NCBI GenBank assembly: GCA_903772945.1
Contig: CAICTM010000256.1
Coordinates: 19,620 to 83,619 of the forward strand
Direction: 5' to 3'
Source: Seminavis robusta
Lineage: Eukaryota; Bacillariophyta; Bacillariophyceae; Naviculales; Naviculaceae
Length of the DNA: 64,000 nt
Shown here: piece after piece, positions 1 to 10,912 of the stretch
Position numbering within the stretch: the stretch's first letter is position 1
Layout: every line of letters starts with the position of its first letter
Notes under the pieces: generated by a model
What the model was told of the DNA's origin: nothing
The model's database searches: none
What the model saw: the letters and a program-made list of their open reading frames with translations, nothing else
Made by a program: the position numbers and the translations under genes

Positions 1-2723
1 AACACTGGCATTTCTGCTCCAACCAGTAGCAGCACCCTCACAGGGGCTCCAAACAGTAGCAGTACCCATGTGAGCCCCACAGTTGTCATCCCCACAAGTG
101 AAAATCCAACAGCTCCAAACAACCCTACCAGTGACTCTACATGATCTATGGCACCACAAAGCACATCAAGGAGACCATCTACACAATCTCCAACAAATGG
201 CCTTGCGCCAACATCCAGTCCAACTATGGTGCTAGGGTCAACTCAGTTGCCGTCTGCAGATTCCACATCTGAAGGAACCTCAGAAAACACCCCGCCATCC
301 ATGCAAGAAGCTGAACCTCAAGTGACTTTAGAACCATCATCCAAAACTCCAGAGCCCACACAGAGCCATCACCTGAACCACTCCGAGCCACACCAGAGCC
401 ATCACCTGAACCAAGCCCACGGCCACGGTGCAACAGCCGATGCAACCAGTGTGCCAAGTTTCAATCCACCTATAGGGCGAACAACGATCAGTCCAAGTGC
501 CATTCCCACTATTGACACCCCCCCAGATGATAGCTCGGCAACAGGAACACCCACAGGAACTCCTGGTTCCCCATCTGTTGCACCATCTACCATCGGTCCG
601 ACTGTGACTCCTGGCTCCCCCAGTGTTAGTCCAACTGCAGCCAATCCCACAACCTCAATTCCGACTGTGACACCAGGAAGCCCATCCTTGCACCCACTTC
701 GATCCGTTGATTCGTCCCACTGTAACCTGCTTCCCAGTGGTCAACCTGCAATCCCACACTAGGTTACCGACGGTGACCAGGAAGCTCTTGTACCACAACG
801 CTCGTCAGTCGTTCAATCATGTACTCCCGCTCTCAGTGTAGCCAACTACCGTTCCACACTGGTTACCAACGGTGACAGGAAGCCTCCTCGCACCCCCCGA
901 ATCCATGTTTCTTCCCCCCTGTAAACCCCTCCATGGTCAGTCCAACTTCACCCACACTAGGTTCCATGCACAGGAGCCATCTGCACCCATTCAATCATGT
1001 TGTCCCCCTGTGTACACTGGCTTCCCAGTGTCCAACTACGCTACTCCCAAACGCAATACACAGTGCACCAGGAAGCCCATCCTTGGCCCACACCTCGTTC
1101 CAGTTGGTTCTACCCACTGTAATCCCGGCTTACCTGCTAGTCAATCTAACTCCAACTGGTCCACTGCGGAAGCCCTCCTGGCACCCACCACTTCGATCCA
1201 TGGTTCTGTCCCACTGTAACCCGGCTTCCCAGTGTCGTCCAACTACCATTACTCCACCGAGGTTACCAACCGTGACACCAGGAAGCCCATCTTGGCACCC
1301 ACCACTTCGAATCCAGTTGGTTCGTATCCCCACTGTGACCCTGTCTCCCGTGCGTCACTATACTCCACACATGGCACAGCCCACGCATCTGTTGGCATCC
1401 ACCACTTACGATCATTGTATCTTCCCCCATCATGTAACACCCTGGTTCTCCCGTGTCAGTCCATACTTCTACTCCACACTAGGTTACCCAGTGAAACCAG
1501 GAACATCGGCCTTGATAATTGGTTACCAACTCCGGTCAGTGGTCCACCCTCCCACGTTCCTTGCAGAGCCCAGGCCACCACTTTGAATCGGTGGTTCTGT
1601 CCCTGATCCCGCTCAGTGTCGCCAGACCCACGTGCCAACGTACCGGGTCCAGTTGGTTCTTCCCCACTGTACTCCCGGCTCTCCCAGTGTCGGTCCAACT
1701 ACCGCTACTCCACCACTGGGTTGCCAACAGTACGGGAAGCCACCTTGGCCCCATTCGAATCCAGTTGGTTCTGTCCCCACTGTAACCCCTGGCTCTCCCA
1801 GTGTCAGTCCACTACCGTACTGCCACAACGGCTTTACCGACGTGACACATGGAAGCATCCTTGACCCCACTGCATCCAGTTGGTTTACCCCTGTAACCCG
1901 GTTCCCAGTGTCGGTCAACTCCCTATCACCACCACTGGTCCAACGTACCGGCCCATCCTGGACACTGTCCAGTTGGTTCTGTTCACTGTAACCCTGGCTC
2001 TCCCAGTGTCAGTCCAACTACCGCTACTGCCACAACCGGTTACCGACCGGGCACACTGGAAGCCCATCCTTGACTCCCACCAATGCCAGCGGTTGGTCAA
2101 ATACCACTAGTATGAAGCTGCGTTCCAGTGTCAGCAACTACCATTATCTACCACTAGGTTACCCACAGTGACACCAGGAAGCCCATCCTTGGCCAACACT
2201 TCGGATTCGTTGGTTCTGTCCCTGTAACCCCCGGCTTCCCAGCAAGTCCAACTACCTGCTACTCCCAAGATTGCCGACTGTGACACTGGAAGCCCTCCTT
2301 GACTCCCCAATGCCAGCCCAGTTGGTCGGTCCCTACTGTAATCCCGGCTTTCCCAGCGTCAGTCCAACTACTGGGATCCCACAACTAGCAAACTGTTACT
2401 CCTGAACCCCTCAGTTCGCCCGACTAGTTCAAGTTCCATTCTTATGAGTGATTCCGACCCAAGACTGTGCATTAACATTCATTCCGATGCAGCTTGAATA
2501 CCTTGTCACATTCGCTGAATCTGCGGCAGCGATCGAGAATGCAACACTGATCCGTGCCTTTGAGCTAGGCTACGATTCTGTACCCAAGGACACCTGTTCT
2601 CCAATACTCAATACTGTTACTGTTGAAAGCAAAGGATCGGGAAGAAGATTGCAGGCAACAAATTCAGGTGTACTTTATGCTGTTGGCACCAAGTCGCCTG
2701 CTTCGAGAAGTTGCTTCATGTGA
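1..2723 (+). pseudogene. Frame-broken upstream part of a PSP-rich protein gene
   Basis: Translation gives Ser/Thr/Pro-rich sequence (PTVTPGSPS-type units) that moves between all three forward frames, with stops between the pieces. The stretch is open from base 1 to a TGA at 142-144, then again at 145-762, so the gene enters from outside the window. Around 2448-2720 there is a more ordinary non-repetitive segment (VTFAESAAAIENATLIRAF, then RRLQATNSG). It runs in the same frame as the intact block downstream, separated from it by one TGA at 2721-2723. Around 2690-2735 the reading EVASCDS, then VTFLGAFNAA makes sense only if two single-base shifts cancel. This is probably the 5' part of the same gene as 2724-5813, decayed or mis-assembled. 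No signal peptide is visible because the true start lies outside the window. Confidence 0.6.
640..2400 (+). repeat. Degenerate minisatellite encoding PTVTPGSPS/SPSLAPT units
   Basis: The phrase 'accaggaagcccatcc' and close variants recur near 670, 880, 1069, 1180, 1274, 1733, 2057, 2173 and 2284. They alternate with 'ggctctcccagtgtcagtcc' and 'ccagttggttctgtcccc' phrases. The unit is roughly 110-200 bp, with many one- and two-base indels between copies. It is coding in origin (Pro/Ser/Thr-rich stalk), but no frame stays open across it. Confidence 0.75.
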
Positions 2724-5700
2724 TTCTCTGTTACATTCCTTGGAGCTTTCAATGCAGCATTGGGCAGCACAACTAATGCAGCAACCGCCATATCTAGTGT
2801 GACGCCTGCACCTTCATCAAGCCCCTCTTCGTTTCCTTCTGGCAAACCATCTGCTACACCAACAGCTAGCCCTTCTTTTTCCCCCTCTTCCAATCCATCA
2901 GTATCGCCTGGCAATCAAAACCCTACAAAGAACCCATCTCCGATGCCAAACTCCTTGGCTTCTCCTTCCGGAACACCAAGCAGGCAACCCTCTGTGGTTC
3001 CCTCTTTGGCTCCATCTGGCACCCCATCAGCTATGCCTTCTTCTGCTCCATCCTTCAACCCTTCAGTTAAACCTGGAAATCCCACCAAGAACCCCACAAA
3101 AATCCCATCTGCAACACCCAGCACTTCCATGTTCCCTTCTGGGGTACCATCGGAATCACCATCTGGGCCACCTACCAGTTCTGACTCCGGAATGCCATCA
3201 ACCAATCCTTCAGTTGTACCATCCTTGAGCCCTTCTTCTATACCATCCAGAGAACCCTCTGGATCACCTTCTCAGCGTCCAACTGTGACGCCGGGGGCAC
3301 CAACCCAAAGCCCATCGAAAATGCCATCTACAGCACCTACAGTATCCATATCACCATCCAGTCTACCAAGCTCTCAGCCATCACTCACTCCATCGATGGA
3401 ACCATCATTTTCTGTGTCTCCCTCAAAATCCCCATCTTTACAGCCCTCCTTAAAACCATCATCCGAGCCATCAATACATCCATCGGAAAATCCTTCTTAT
3501 GCCCCATCTATTGCTCCCTCGGACATGCCATCTGTGTCTCCATCCTTCAGCTCAGCTCCCAGTGATGCACCTTCAGGAACTCCATCTAGATGGCCTTCCA
3601 CGTCCCCAAGTGGTGGCCCATCCGCATCTCCTAGTGGAAGTCCATCAATGCGACCATCATTAATCCCAAGCAGTAGCCCTTCAGGTTTACCTTCTATGGG
3701 CCCCTCAAATATGCCTTTGATGAGTCCAAGCTTCAGTCCATCAGATAGTCCATCAACACCTCCCAGCAAGACCCCATCTGTGGAACCATCATCAATCCCA
3801 AGCAGTAGCCCTTCAGGCTTACCCTCTGAGGTTCCTACCACTAGCTCAGCCCCCAGTAATGAACCATCTGGGCTCCCTTCTGAATCACCATCCATGACTC
3901 CCAGTGTGGGCCCATCAGCCGTCCCCTCTTACAACCCTTCTGGAAGTTCAATACCCAGCAATGCACCCTCAGGGATCCCATCCAAATTACCCTCCACCAA
4001 TCCAAGTACCAACCCATCCATAGAACCATCTTCAAACCCAAGCACTAGTGTGGGCCCCTCAACTAGTCCCTCTACCTCCCCATCAGACATTCCATCCGCG
4101 ACCCCCAGCAGCAGCCCATCTAACAGGCCTTCTGAACAACCCAGCATGAGTCCATCAGTGGACCCATCAGCCTACCCCAGCATTGGCCCTTCAACACTGC
4201 CATCAGCACTTCCGTCAGTTTCACCATCAACGCTGCCTTCTGCTGTTCCTAGTCGCAGTCCCGTTCCCAGCCACAGTCCCTCGAACCTGCCATCATCTAG
4301 GCCGAGCAGTTCTCCCTCTTGCCCACCGCTATCCCTTGGTGGATCTGGAGAAGTGTTTGGAGCAATTAAAGTCCTCCAACCGGGGAAATGCATGGACATG
4401 TACCTTACACAAAGTGGACCCTATGGAACCTATGGCAACATCTATGCTGCAACCTGCAATGGCGGGTCAAACCAAAACTTTCAGTATGATCCCTGCACTG
4501 AAACCATCCGAGTGCTCCATACAGGAGGCTGTTTGGATTATAGTTATGTCAACGGCAATGTTATCATTCATGGTGACTGCCACGGGCTTGACAACCAGAG
4601 ATGGTTCATGACAAGCCAGGGTGAACTCCAGACGTACTATGATGATGCGAAGTGCTTGGCATATGACTCGGTTACCAGCAACTTGATAATGGTTGGCTGT
4701 GATTCAAAAAATGGCCAGCAATTCATGGTACCCATAGATTTTTTTGGTCTAGGAACTATTAATGGCCCACCTACAGAATCACCATCCAAGACACCCTCAG
4801 TGTTCCCGTCAGAGCAACCATCGTTGGCACCATCAGAGGTACCATCCAGTGCTCCAAGTGCGTCTTGCTCCCAGTTACCAGCACCTACTGATGGTAGTTG
4901 CGCAGCCCCAAACAATTCCAATAATGATGGTGGTCATTCAGATTCATACCGTGGCTGGTATTCAATGAATAATGACGGGTGCTGTCAAGACTACTGTCGT
5001 TGGGTGGGAAATAGTGGCTCAGGGGGCGACCCAAGCGCCAAAATCACCTATGGTGGATCTTTTTGGGCATGCAGGCCGGCTGGTTATTCCTTGTGTCCCT
5101 ACTTTAGGGACTTTGGGACTACTACTTTCAATTTTGCAAAATGTCACGCCCAGGGAGCACAAACAGCTCCCAGCTCAAGTCCGTCAGCCTCGCCTTCGAT
5201 GGTTCCGAGCTCCAATCCCTCTGAATCTCCTTCAGGAATGCCCAGCATGGATCCATCTAACTCACCCTCTACTTTTCCTTCCGTGTCCCCGTCAATGATT
5301 CTCAGCAACCGTCCATCGTCAAGCCCATCAGTTTCACCATCAGAGACGCCATCGATGTTTCCAACATGTGCGCCTGTGGCTGTTCCATCGGGTGTAACAG
5401 GAGATATCAAAGCGAGCTCAGCAATTTTGTCCAATTTCTGTCTTGACTACTATTTCAATGATGATGGAACTGGACGGTATCCTACAGTCTATCTATTCCA
5501 ATGTGTCGGCACACTGGCGAAAACAAATCAGCGCTGGCAGTATGATCCCTGCACTGGAGCTATTATAAGTCTGCACGATGAACGCTGTTTGGCGTATGGG
5601 AGCAAAGGAGATGTGGAGGTAAACGACTGTCATGGGGGACCAAGCCAGAGATGGTATCTAGGAAGCAACGGCGACACCATTCAAAGCGGAGTTGATGATG

Positions 5701-5813
5701 GATGCTTGCATGTGGACACAGCGAGTGCTGACCCCACAAACAATCTGATTGTTTCCAGCTGCGATGGAGGAAGTGCCCAGAAGTTCACTTTCCCATCAAA
5801 CTTTTTCACATAG
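2724..5813 (+). CDS. PSP-repeat protein with two ricin-B-like (QxW) domains
   Basis: The frame is open for 1030 codons from just after a TGA. No good ATG lies at its beginning, so it is the C-terminal portion of a larger protein. The first 530 residues are a 'PSxxPSxxPS' stalk. Coding for a beta-trefoil-like domain follows at about 4340-4740 (GKCMDMYL, NQRWFM, CLAYDS, QQF). A second short PSP spacer leads to a Cys-rich block at 4867-5160 (GCCQDYCRW, WACRPAGYSLCPYF). A third spacer leads to a second lectin-like domain at 5395-5810 (NQRWQYDPC, CLAYGS, SQRWYLG). QxW motifs are the hallmark of ricin-B-type carbohydrate-binding folds. PSP stalks are common in diatom secreted and cell-wall proteins. 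The likely role is an extracellular glycan-binding or wall-associated protein; the ligand is unknown. Confidence 0.82.
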   Translation, partial: FSVTFLGAFNAALGSTTNAATAISSVTPAPSSSPSSFPSGKPSATPTASPSFSPSSNPSVSPGNQNPTKNPSPMPNSLASPSGTPSRQPSVVPSLAPSGTPSAMPSSAPSFNPSVKPGNPTKNPTKIPSATPSTSMFPSGVPSESPSGPPTSSDSGMPSTNPSVVPSLSPSSIPSREPSGSPSQRPTVTPGAPTQSPSKMPSTAPTVSISPSSLPSSQPSLTPSMEPSFSVSPSKSPSLQPSLKPSSEPSIHPSENPSYAPSIAPSDMPSVSPSFSSAPSDAPSGTPSRWPSTSPSGGPSASPSGSPSMRPSLIPSSSPSGLPSMGPSNMPLMSPSFSPSDSPSTPPSKTPSVEPSSIPSSSPSGLPSEVPTTSSAPSNEPSGLPSESPSMTPSVGPSAVPSYNPSGSSIPSNAPSGIPSKLPSTNPSTNPSIEPSSNPSTSVGPSTSPSTSPSDIPSATPSSSPSNRPSEQPSMSPSVDPSAYPSIGPSTLPSALPSVSPSTLPSAVPSRSPVPSHSPSNLPSSRPSSSPSCPPLSLGGSGEVFGAIKVLQPGKCMDMYLTQSGPYGTYGNIYAATCNGGSNQNFQYDPCTETIRVLHTGGCLDYSYVNGNVIIHGDCHGLDNQRWFMTSQGELQTYYDDAKCLAYDSVTSNLIMVGCDSKNGQQFMVPIDFFGLGTINGPPTESPSKTPSVFPSEQPSLAPSEVPSSAPSASCSQLPAPTDGSCAAPNNSNNDGGHSDSYRGWYSMNNDGCCQDYCRWVGNSGSGGDPSAKITYGGSFWACRPAGYSLCPYFRDFGTTTFNFAKCHAQGAQTAPSSSPSASPSMVPSSNPSESPSGMPSMDPSNSPSTFPSVSPSMILSNRPSSSPSVSPSETPSMFPTCAPVAVPSGVTGDIKASSAILSNFCLDYYFNDDGTGRYPTVYLFQCVGTLAKTNQRWQYDPCTGAIISLHDERCLAYGSKGDVEVNDCHGGPSQRWYLGSNGDTIQSGVDDGCLHVDTASADPTNNLIVSSCDGGSAQKFTFPSNFFT

Positions 5814-6266
5814 TGCATAGTGAATTGACTTGTCAACTGGACGAATTATTTCTTGTTAGCAAAAATAACCCAACATCAGCTCGCCAGCATAGTACGTCGT
5901 GCATTGATTCTCCACTGAAACGAGGAGATTGGTGAGATTCTAGCTAGAACGCAAGCAACCCTCTCGAACAGAAAGATTTCATCGTTGTCGGTACCGTAGC
6001 ACAGAGGCAAGGAACGGCTCTGATGGCGTAGCAGCCAGCAAAGCAAATCCTACTGGCCGGTCGAACCAAGCTTGCGAAGTAGAGTAAACGATCTTTGCCG
6101 CTTGGCTCTTTTGGTCGTCCAGTGTCAGCTCCCTCGGGTTTTTGGTTCAGCTGAAAGCGCAGCTCGAAATCACTATGAGGGTGAGTGTGGGAGTGAAGAT
6201 CTCCAGTGAAGCAGCCAGTCACTCGACGTCCAAGGAACGGCTCGAGCAAAATTGCAAACAGCAAAA
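5814..6266. other. Intergenic, nothing recognised
   Basis: This is the 3' side of the PSP gene and the 5' side of the reductase gene. A reverse-strand open stretch here lacks recognisable protein character. No repeat or RNA gene was seen. Confidence 0.5.
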
Positions 6267-7799
6267 ATGACATCCAACAATCAAAGCAAGCACTCTTCCA
6301 TTCTTCTCATCGGAGGAACTGGTTTCATTGGGAAAGTCGTCGTTGATAGACTATTAGCCACGACAGAGGTTCAAACCGTCTTTCTGCTCATCCGACCAAA
6401 GAGGGGCAAAGCACCGAAGGAGCGATTCTTGGCGTTCCAACAGCTTCAACAATGTACAGACTGCATTTCAGCAAGGCCGTGTACAATGGGTTTCTGGGGA
6501 TGTCACCCAGCCAGGGCTCGGACTAGACTTGGACGCTGTCTACATGTTGACCTCTAAAGTGACACAGATCATATCGATGGCAGCTAGCATTGATTTTGAC
6601 TTGCCCGTGCAACAAGCTGCCAACTCCAATGTTACGTCAGCTCATAATATTCTTGCTCTGGCCAAGGAATGCGAAGGACTAGAGAGCTTTGTCCATTGCA
6701 GTACCGCCTATACCATGCTACCAAAGGAAGGCAATGGTGCCATCAACGAAGACCATGTGGACAGCTTTGCCAACGGGAAAGCCGGCCAGATATACAAAGC
6801 AATCAAGCGTGGTGTAACCACGGAAGAAGAAAACAGAATGTTGCAGGAATCTGGTTATACCCAAACACGTACAACTTCACCAAGGCACTGACAGAGTCCC
6901 TCCTCGTGGAACAGAGGGGACGGGTGCCCTTGGTTATTGTCCGCCCTTCCATTGTCACTGCCTGCTATCAATTCCCCCACCCTGGCTGGATAGACTCCCG
7001 TGCTGCCCTTGCGGCTTTCATTGCAATGTATGGAACCGGTTTCTTACACACGATCCCTGCCAAAGCGGACGTACAGCTCGATGTGGTTCCTTGCGACTGT
7101 GTTGCGGAACGTCTCATTCACGGAGCATTGGCGCCGATGGATCGAACAAGTCAGGCAGTAGTGATCCATGACACGGCTGGTCAAGAGCACTCCCTCACGG
7201 TCGGCGAGATTGTGGCCCAGTTTTCTAGGTTTTTCAAGCTCCGGCAACGTCATACCCAGCAACGTCCGTACATTCGCGTCATGGCCGAGAGCACCAACCC
7301 ACAGATTGCCAAATCCTTCCAAAAGGACAAACGCAAAGTCATCAGGCTCAAGAGAATGGCCAAGCTGTTTGGAAAACAAAAGGCTGCCAAGTCCCTCGAC
7401 AAGGTTTCCACGGGTCTGGACAAGGTCTTTTCCTTCTTTACTCACAACAGCTTCAACTTTCAATCCAAGCAGACGATCACGGATGTGTTTCCTTGTTTTG
7501 AGAAAAGCAGTTTTATGGATACCGTGAACATGGGGGTGTATCATTACCTATTGGGCGGCAAGGAATTACCAGAGCCTTGCTTGCCATGCTTCAAGGTCAA
7601 GAATGTGAGTGTGATTCTCCTCAGCAAAAACTTTGAGCCGGAAGAGGATGTGACATCTACTACAGGATCCAGCACCATTTCTGATCTCACGGAAGAATAC
7701 CACGGCACTAGCCCTGTCCTTGGAAGCCGGAAGAGGAGAAAGACACCTGATGCCTTTTATCAACACAGTGACATCTTGAGAAGTGTGGTGGATTGCTGA
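6267..7799 (+). pseudogene. Fatty acyl-CoA reductase, two single-base frameshifts
   Basis: The family reduces fatty acyl-CoA to fatty alcohol with NADPH and feeds wax-ester or ether-lipid synthesis. The start at 6267 (MTSNNQSK) precedes a Rossmann nucleotide-binding motif, GGTGFIGKVVVDRL. The frame then moves at about 6436-6445; the continuation is FQQGRVQWVSGDVTQPGL, then the middle of the reductase domain. It moves back at about 6848-6858, just before the active-site stretch YPNTYNFTKALTESLL, which carries the YxxxK pair. A C-terminal sterile/FAR_C-like region follows. If the two shifts are ignored the product would be about 510 aa, the normal family length. No GT..AG pair explains either jump, so these look like true indels or consensus errors. 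It is convergent with the desaturase gene. Confidence 0.85.
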
Positions 7800-8059
7800 G
7801 CAAGTGGTGACATGCTTGCTATGTATGCACAAGGTAGAAGGATATGCTAGCTAGTTAGAAAACTAATATATATAAACCGAAGAGCTCTGCAAAGAAGTCC
7901 CTCGCCATGCTTGCCCTTGGAACCACAACAGAAGCCAAGCAACTGATACAGCCAACAGATTAGGAAAACGTTTCCAAAAATTGCTATCTTAACTTCCTAT
8001 CTTTCGTCTCTCCTCTGCGAATGTCTTCATTGCATTCACTGGAGCTCTCTATATGTATA
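7800..8059. other. Short convergent intergenic region
   Basis: This separates the 3' ends of the reductase and desaturase genes. It is AT-rich, with a 'tatatataaa' stretch near 7866. No gene was seen. Confidence 0.5.
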
Positions 8060-9732
8060 TTAGTCCGTCTTGGTCAAATCTTTATCTCTTGCGGGTTCAT
8101 ATTCCGTGGGAAACTCTCTCATGGACGTCTTTCCCAGCACAATATCCACCGTTTTCTTGGTCCTGACAAACGTATTATCTTGTGCATACGGCACTCCATA
8201 CTTTTCACAAATAGCCTTGAGCCGTGGCGCTCCTCGTTGCAACTGTAGCATGGAATAGTCGGGCCAGACTATAGTATGAAATGAATGGAAATGACAAGTT
8301 AGTGATGGATCATAGAGTATGTATAGATAGACAAGACCAGACAAGACCAGATATATGTAGAACACGTACCATGATGTTCAATTTGATAATTGAGAAATCC
8401 ATGCCAAAAGTCGACAAAATCATTGCCGTAATTCATATTGGTCGATCCGACCACTTGTCGGACATAAAAAGAGGGTGTCTTTGGTTTGACGGCATCATCA
8501 AAATTGTAGAGATCATCTCCGGCATGATTGGTCACGACCGTCATGAAGGAATGAACATTCGTCAGTAATTCGGCCAGACACAAATTGATGATTGCATTCA
8601 TGACCAATGTAGGTCCACCAATGAACGCCAGCAATGGCAATGGCAATAACACAAATCGTAGTAGAAAGAAGGGTCCCAAGACATGCGTAAAGAATTTTCC
8701 TCGATTGAGGAATTTCACCATGGCACGTTCATTGTCATTGGATGGAAATAGCATGGACGTGAGTGTGATACAATCGGTGGGTCGCACTCCAGGCGGAAGT
8801 GGTTTGTCGCCAAGTGCACGATGTTCGGCCAGTTTGAGTTCCTTGTACGTATTGGACGCATAGTAAGACCATCTCCACGTCGTCATCAAAAAGAGGGCGC
8901 CCAAATACTTGGCTGGTTTGGGAAGAGTATCTCCTCGAATGAGTTCGGAATTACGTTGCGTATAATCGGGATCGGCGAGTTCATTGAGTCGGTAATGATG
9001 CAATCGATTGTGTTCCAAGTTCCATGCTTCGGGTTGAATCCAGTCTAACCAATCGAGGACGCGACGCTTGAGTGTGCCCACGGCAAAGACGCGACTGTGG
9101 AATTTGCCCGCCATGGGTTGAAATCGATTGTATCCGCCATGTTGGGTGTGATGAGCAATCATGAGCCAACTGGAGAATTGCCAGGTCGAGAGCGCAATGA
9201 CAGTAAAGGGATTGGGCGACATCCACAATGTCATGACTCCTACAAACGCCAAGGCATTTTGCCAACGCAGCATCTTGTGCAAATGAGCCACATTCTCTTC
9301 TGGTGTTGTTTCTTTCAATAAGTCTTTGCCCAATGCATTCACTTCACGAGCAAAGCCTTCGTAGTCCAACTTGCCAACCCAAGCATTTTCGGCACTTAAA
9401 GGAGGAAGAGACTTTTTCTTCTCCTCTACTTCTTCTACTACATCCACTACTTCATCCACTACTTTTTCTACTTTCTTTTCCATACGAATCGACTGCTGCT
9501 TCTGCTTCTGATCACCATCATCTAGAGTACTGTTGGTCGTGGAGGCTGGAATGGAAGAAACTGAAAGAGCCGTGATTCCTCTACTACCGGTACTAGCAAT
9601 ACTAGCAGTAATAGAAGGAGGATGGGCCAATCGATGAAAGTTCACAGAGGAAGATGTCCATGCAGTCACACCGATACTGTCACTACTCCACAAGGCAGCC
9701 ACCAAGGCGCTACTGATCAACTTCATCGTCAT
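8060..9732 (-). CDS. Membrane fatty acid desaturase, probably plastid-targeted (2 exons)
   Basis: Exon 1 is 9732-8370 and exon 2 is 8268-8060; the 101-bp intron has GTACGT donor and TATAG acceptor. Splicing restores the third His box as QIEHHVWPDYS, whereas reading through the intron gives nonsense. The spliced product is 523 aa. The di-iron His boxes are HHTQHGG, EHNRLHHY and QIEHH. The Gln in the third box is the front-end desaturase type, yet no cytochrome b5 domain precedes it. The N-terminus (MTMKLISSALVAALWSS..GVTA-WTSSS) looks like a signal peptide followed by a transit-like, Ser-rich stretch with an aromatic residue at +1, as in diatom bipartite plastid leaders. A charged Glu/Val/Lys-rich linker lies at about residues 80-110. 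The double-bond position made cannot be told from sequence. Confidence 0.9.
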
Positions 9733-10379
9733 GGTCAGACAACTTCTGTACTACCAACTCTCCAACAGAATCAGATGGACAAAGTAAATGTGGTCTTGTC
9801 AATGGCCGTCGTACGTGTCCGGCAACAGTTTGCCAACAGCAACGCAAACATGGCTCGATCAATCCACCAACCAAAACCGATCTCCAGCATTGGTTTCTTC
9901 TCCTCAGAAACCAATGCGCGCCTCATTTGAAAGATTTAACAGAAAACAGCTCGGCTGGCCGACACCCAAACCCAAACACATTCGCAGACAGAACTGCTCT
10001 GTTGGATACCAGCAGGTAGATGCGGTAATAATACAGTAGTTGTTTTTCTTTCAGATGTAAAAGAGTAATAACAAGTATAACTTCGCTTAACTCTATAATT
10101 ACCTAAGCTACCCTTGAAACGCTGTCTTCTGGCACATTAAATCAGGAATTAGAAGTCCCGGCAACCTAATTCCAGAAACCCGGGTGGTACTGTTCTCGTA
10201 AAACTACGAATCTACGAACCCTATCGGTAGCATGCATGTGGCCGAGCTACCGTATGATAGCTGCCGTACCAGCAACTGTGTATTGGCTACTAGACGATCA
10301 TATTAGTAGCACAGCCAGAGCAAGCAATGCTGCCATTACCAATGAGGACGGGAGATGGCTATCTAGCTAGCTAGCTAGC
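9733..10379. other. Intergenic, promoter side of the desaturase gene
   Basis: No coding character was found on either strand. A (TAGC)n run lies at about 10361-10387, and the right end passes into the duplicated segment described separately. Confidence 0.5.
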
Positions 10380-10387
10380 TAGCTAGC
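10361..10387. repeat. (CTAG/TAGC)n microsatellite
   Basis: About seven uninterrupted repeats of the self-complementary tetranucleotide 'ctag'. Shorter CTAGCTAG runs occur in most intergenic spaces of this window. Confidence 0.9.
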
Positions 10388-10912
10388 GAGTATTGGATTG
10401 ATCATTCTCCTCCGCTGGCTAGACAGAAGAGTACGAAAGCATCCTGCGGCAAGCAAGAGCCAGGACCTGGCCCATCCAACATGCAATGTGGATCTCCGGG
10501 ACCAACTCCCAGGACCAAAACACACCTGGACTGGTCGTATCAAACAAATAACCGGGCCAGATGCCCGTTGAACAAGGAGGGACCTATTAGCTACAGTACG
10601 GTAGTGGATTAGATACGGGAGAATGGGAATGCTACACCTCTGGTCAACCGTGATTGTCATGTAATGTAAACAGCCAGCTACCGGTACCTAAAGACTAATA
10701 ATGCAGTCAGCAAATTGGCTAAAATAGTACGCACACTTCAGTCAAAACCATAATGTGTCGTTAGAAATATGCATAAGTATGAGCTACCATCATCATTCCA
10801 ACGGCCAACGAAAAAGATAGATGGCATATAGCAACGACAATCGGGCCAGTGATCAAGACAAGGCGCTGTGCTTTCGTTTGCTTCCATAATCAATTGACTG
10901 TGTGCTTTGCTG
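10380..10912. repeat. Segmental duplication, left copy (3' flank of a family gene)
   Basis: This stretch aligns by eye with 13780-14302. Shared phrases include 'gcaagcaagagccaggacc', 'aaaacacacctggactggt', 'gaatgctacacctc' and 'ttgactgtgtgctttgct'. The two copies have the same orientation. The homology continues into the gene at 10853-12391. Confidence 0.8.

Noticed and set aside
3497-3895. Long reverse-strand frames inside the PSP gene (Asp-Gly-rich)
   Set aside because: They mirror the PSxxPS code on the opposite strand. Their composition is a by-product of the repeat, and the forward strand has domains that make sense.
6436-6858. Programmed frameshifting in the acyl-CoA reductase
   Set aside because: Two shifts would be needed, neither at a recognisable slippery heptamer with a downstream structure, and the family is not known for recoding.
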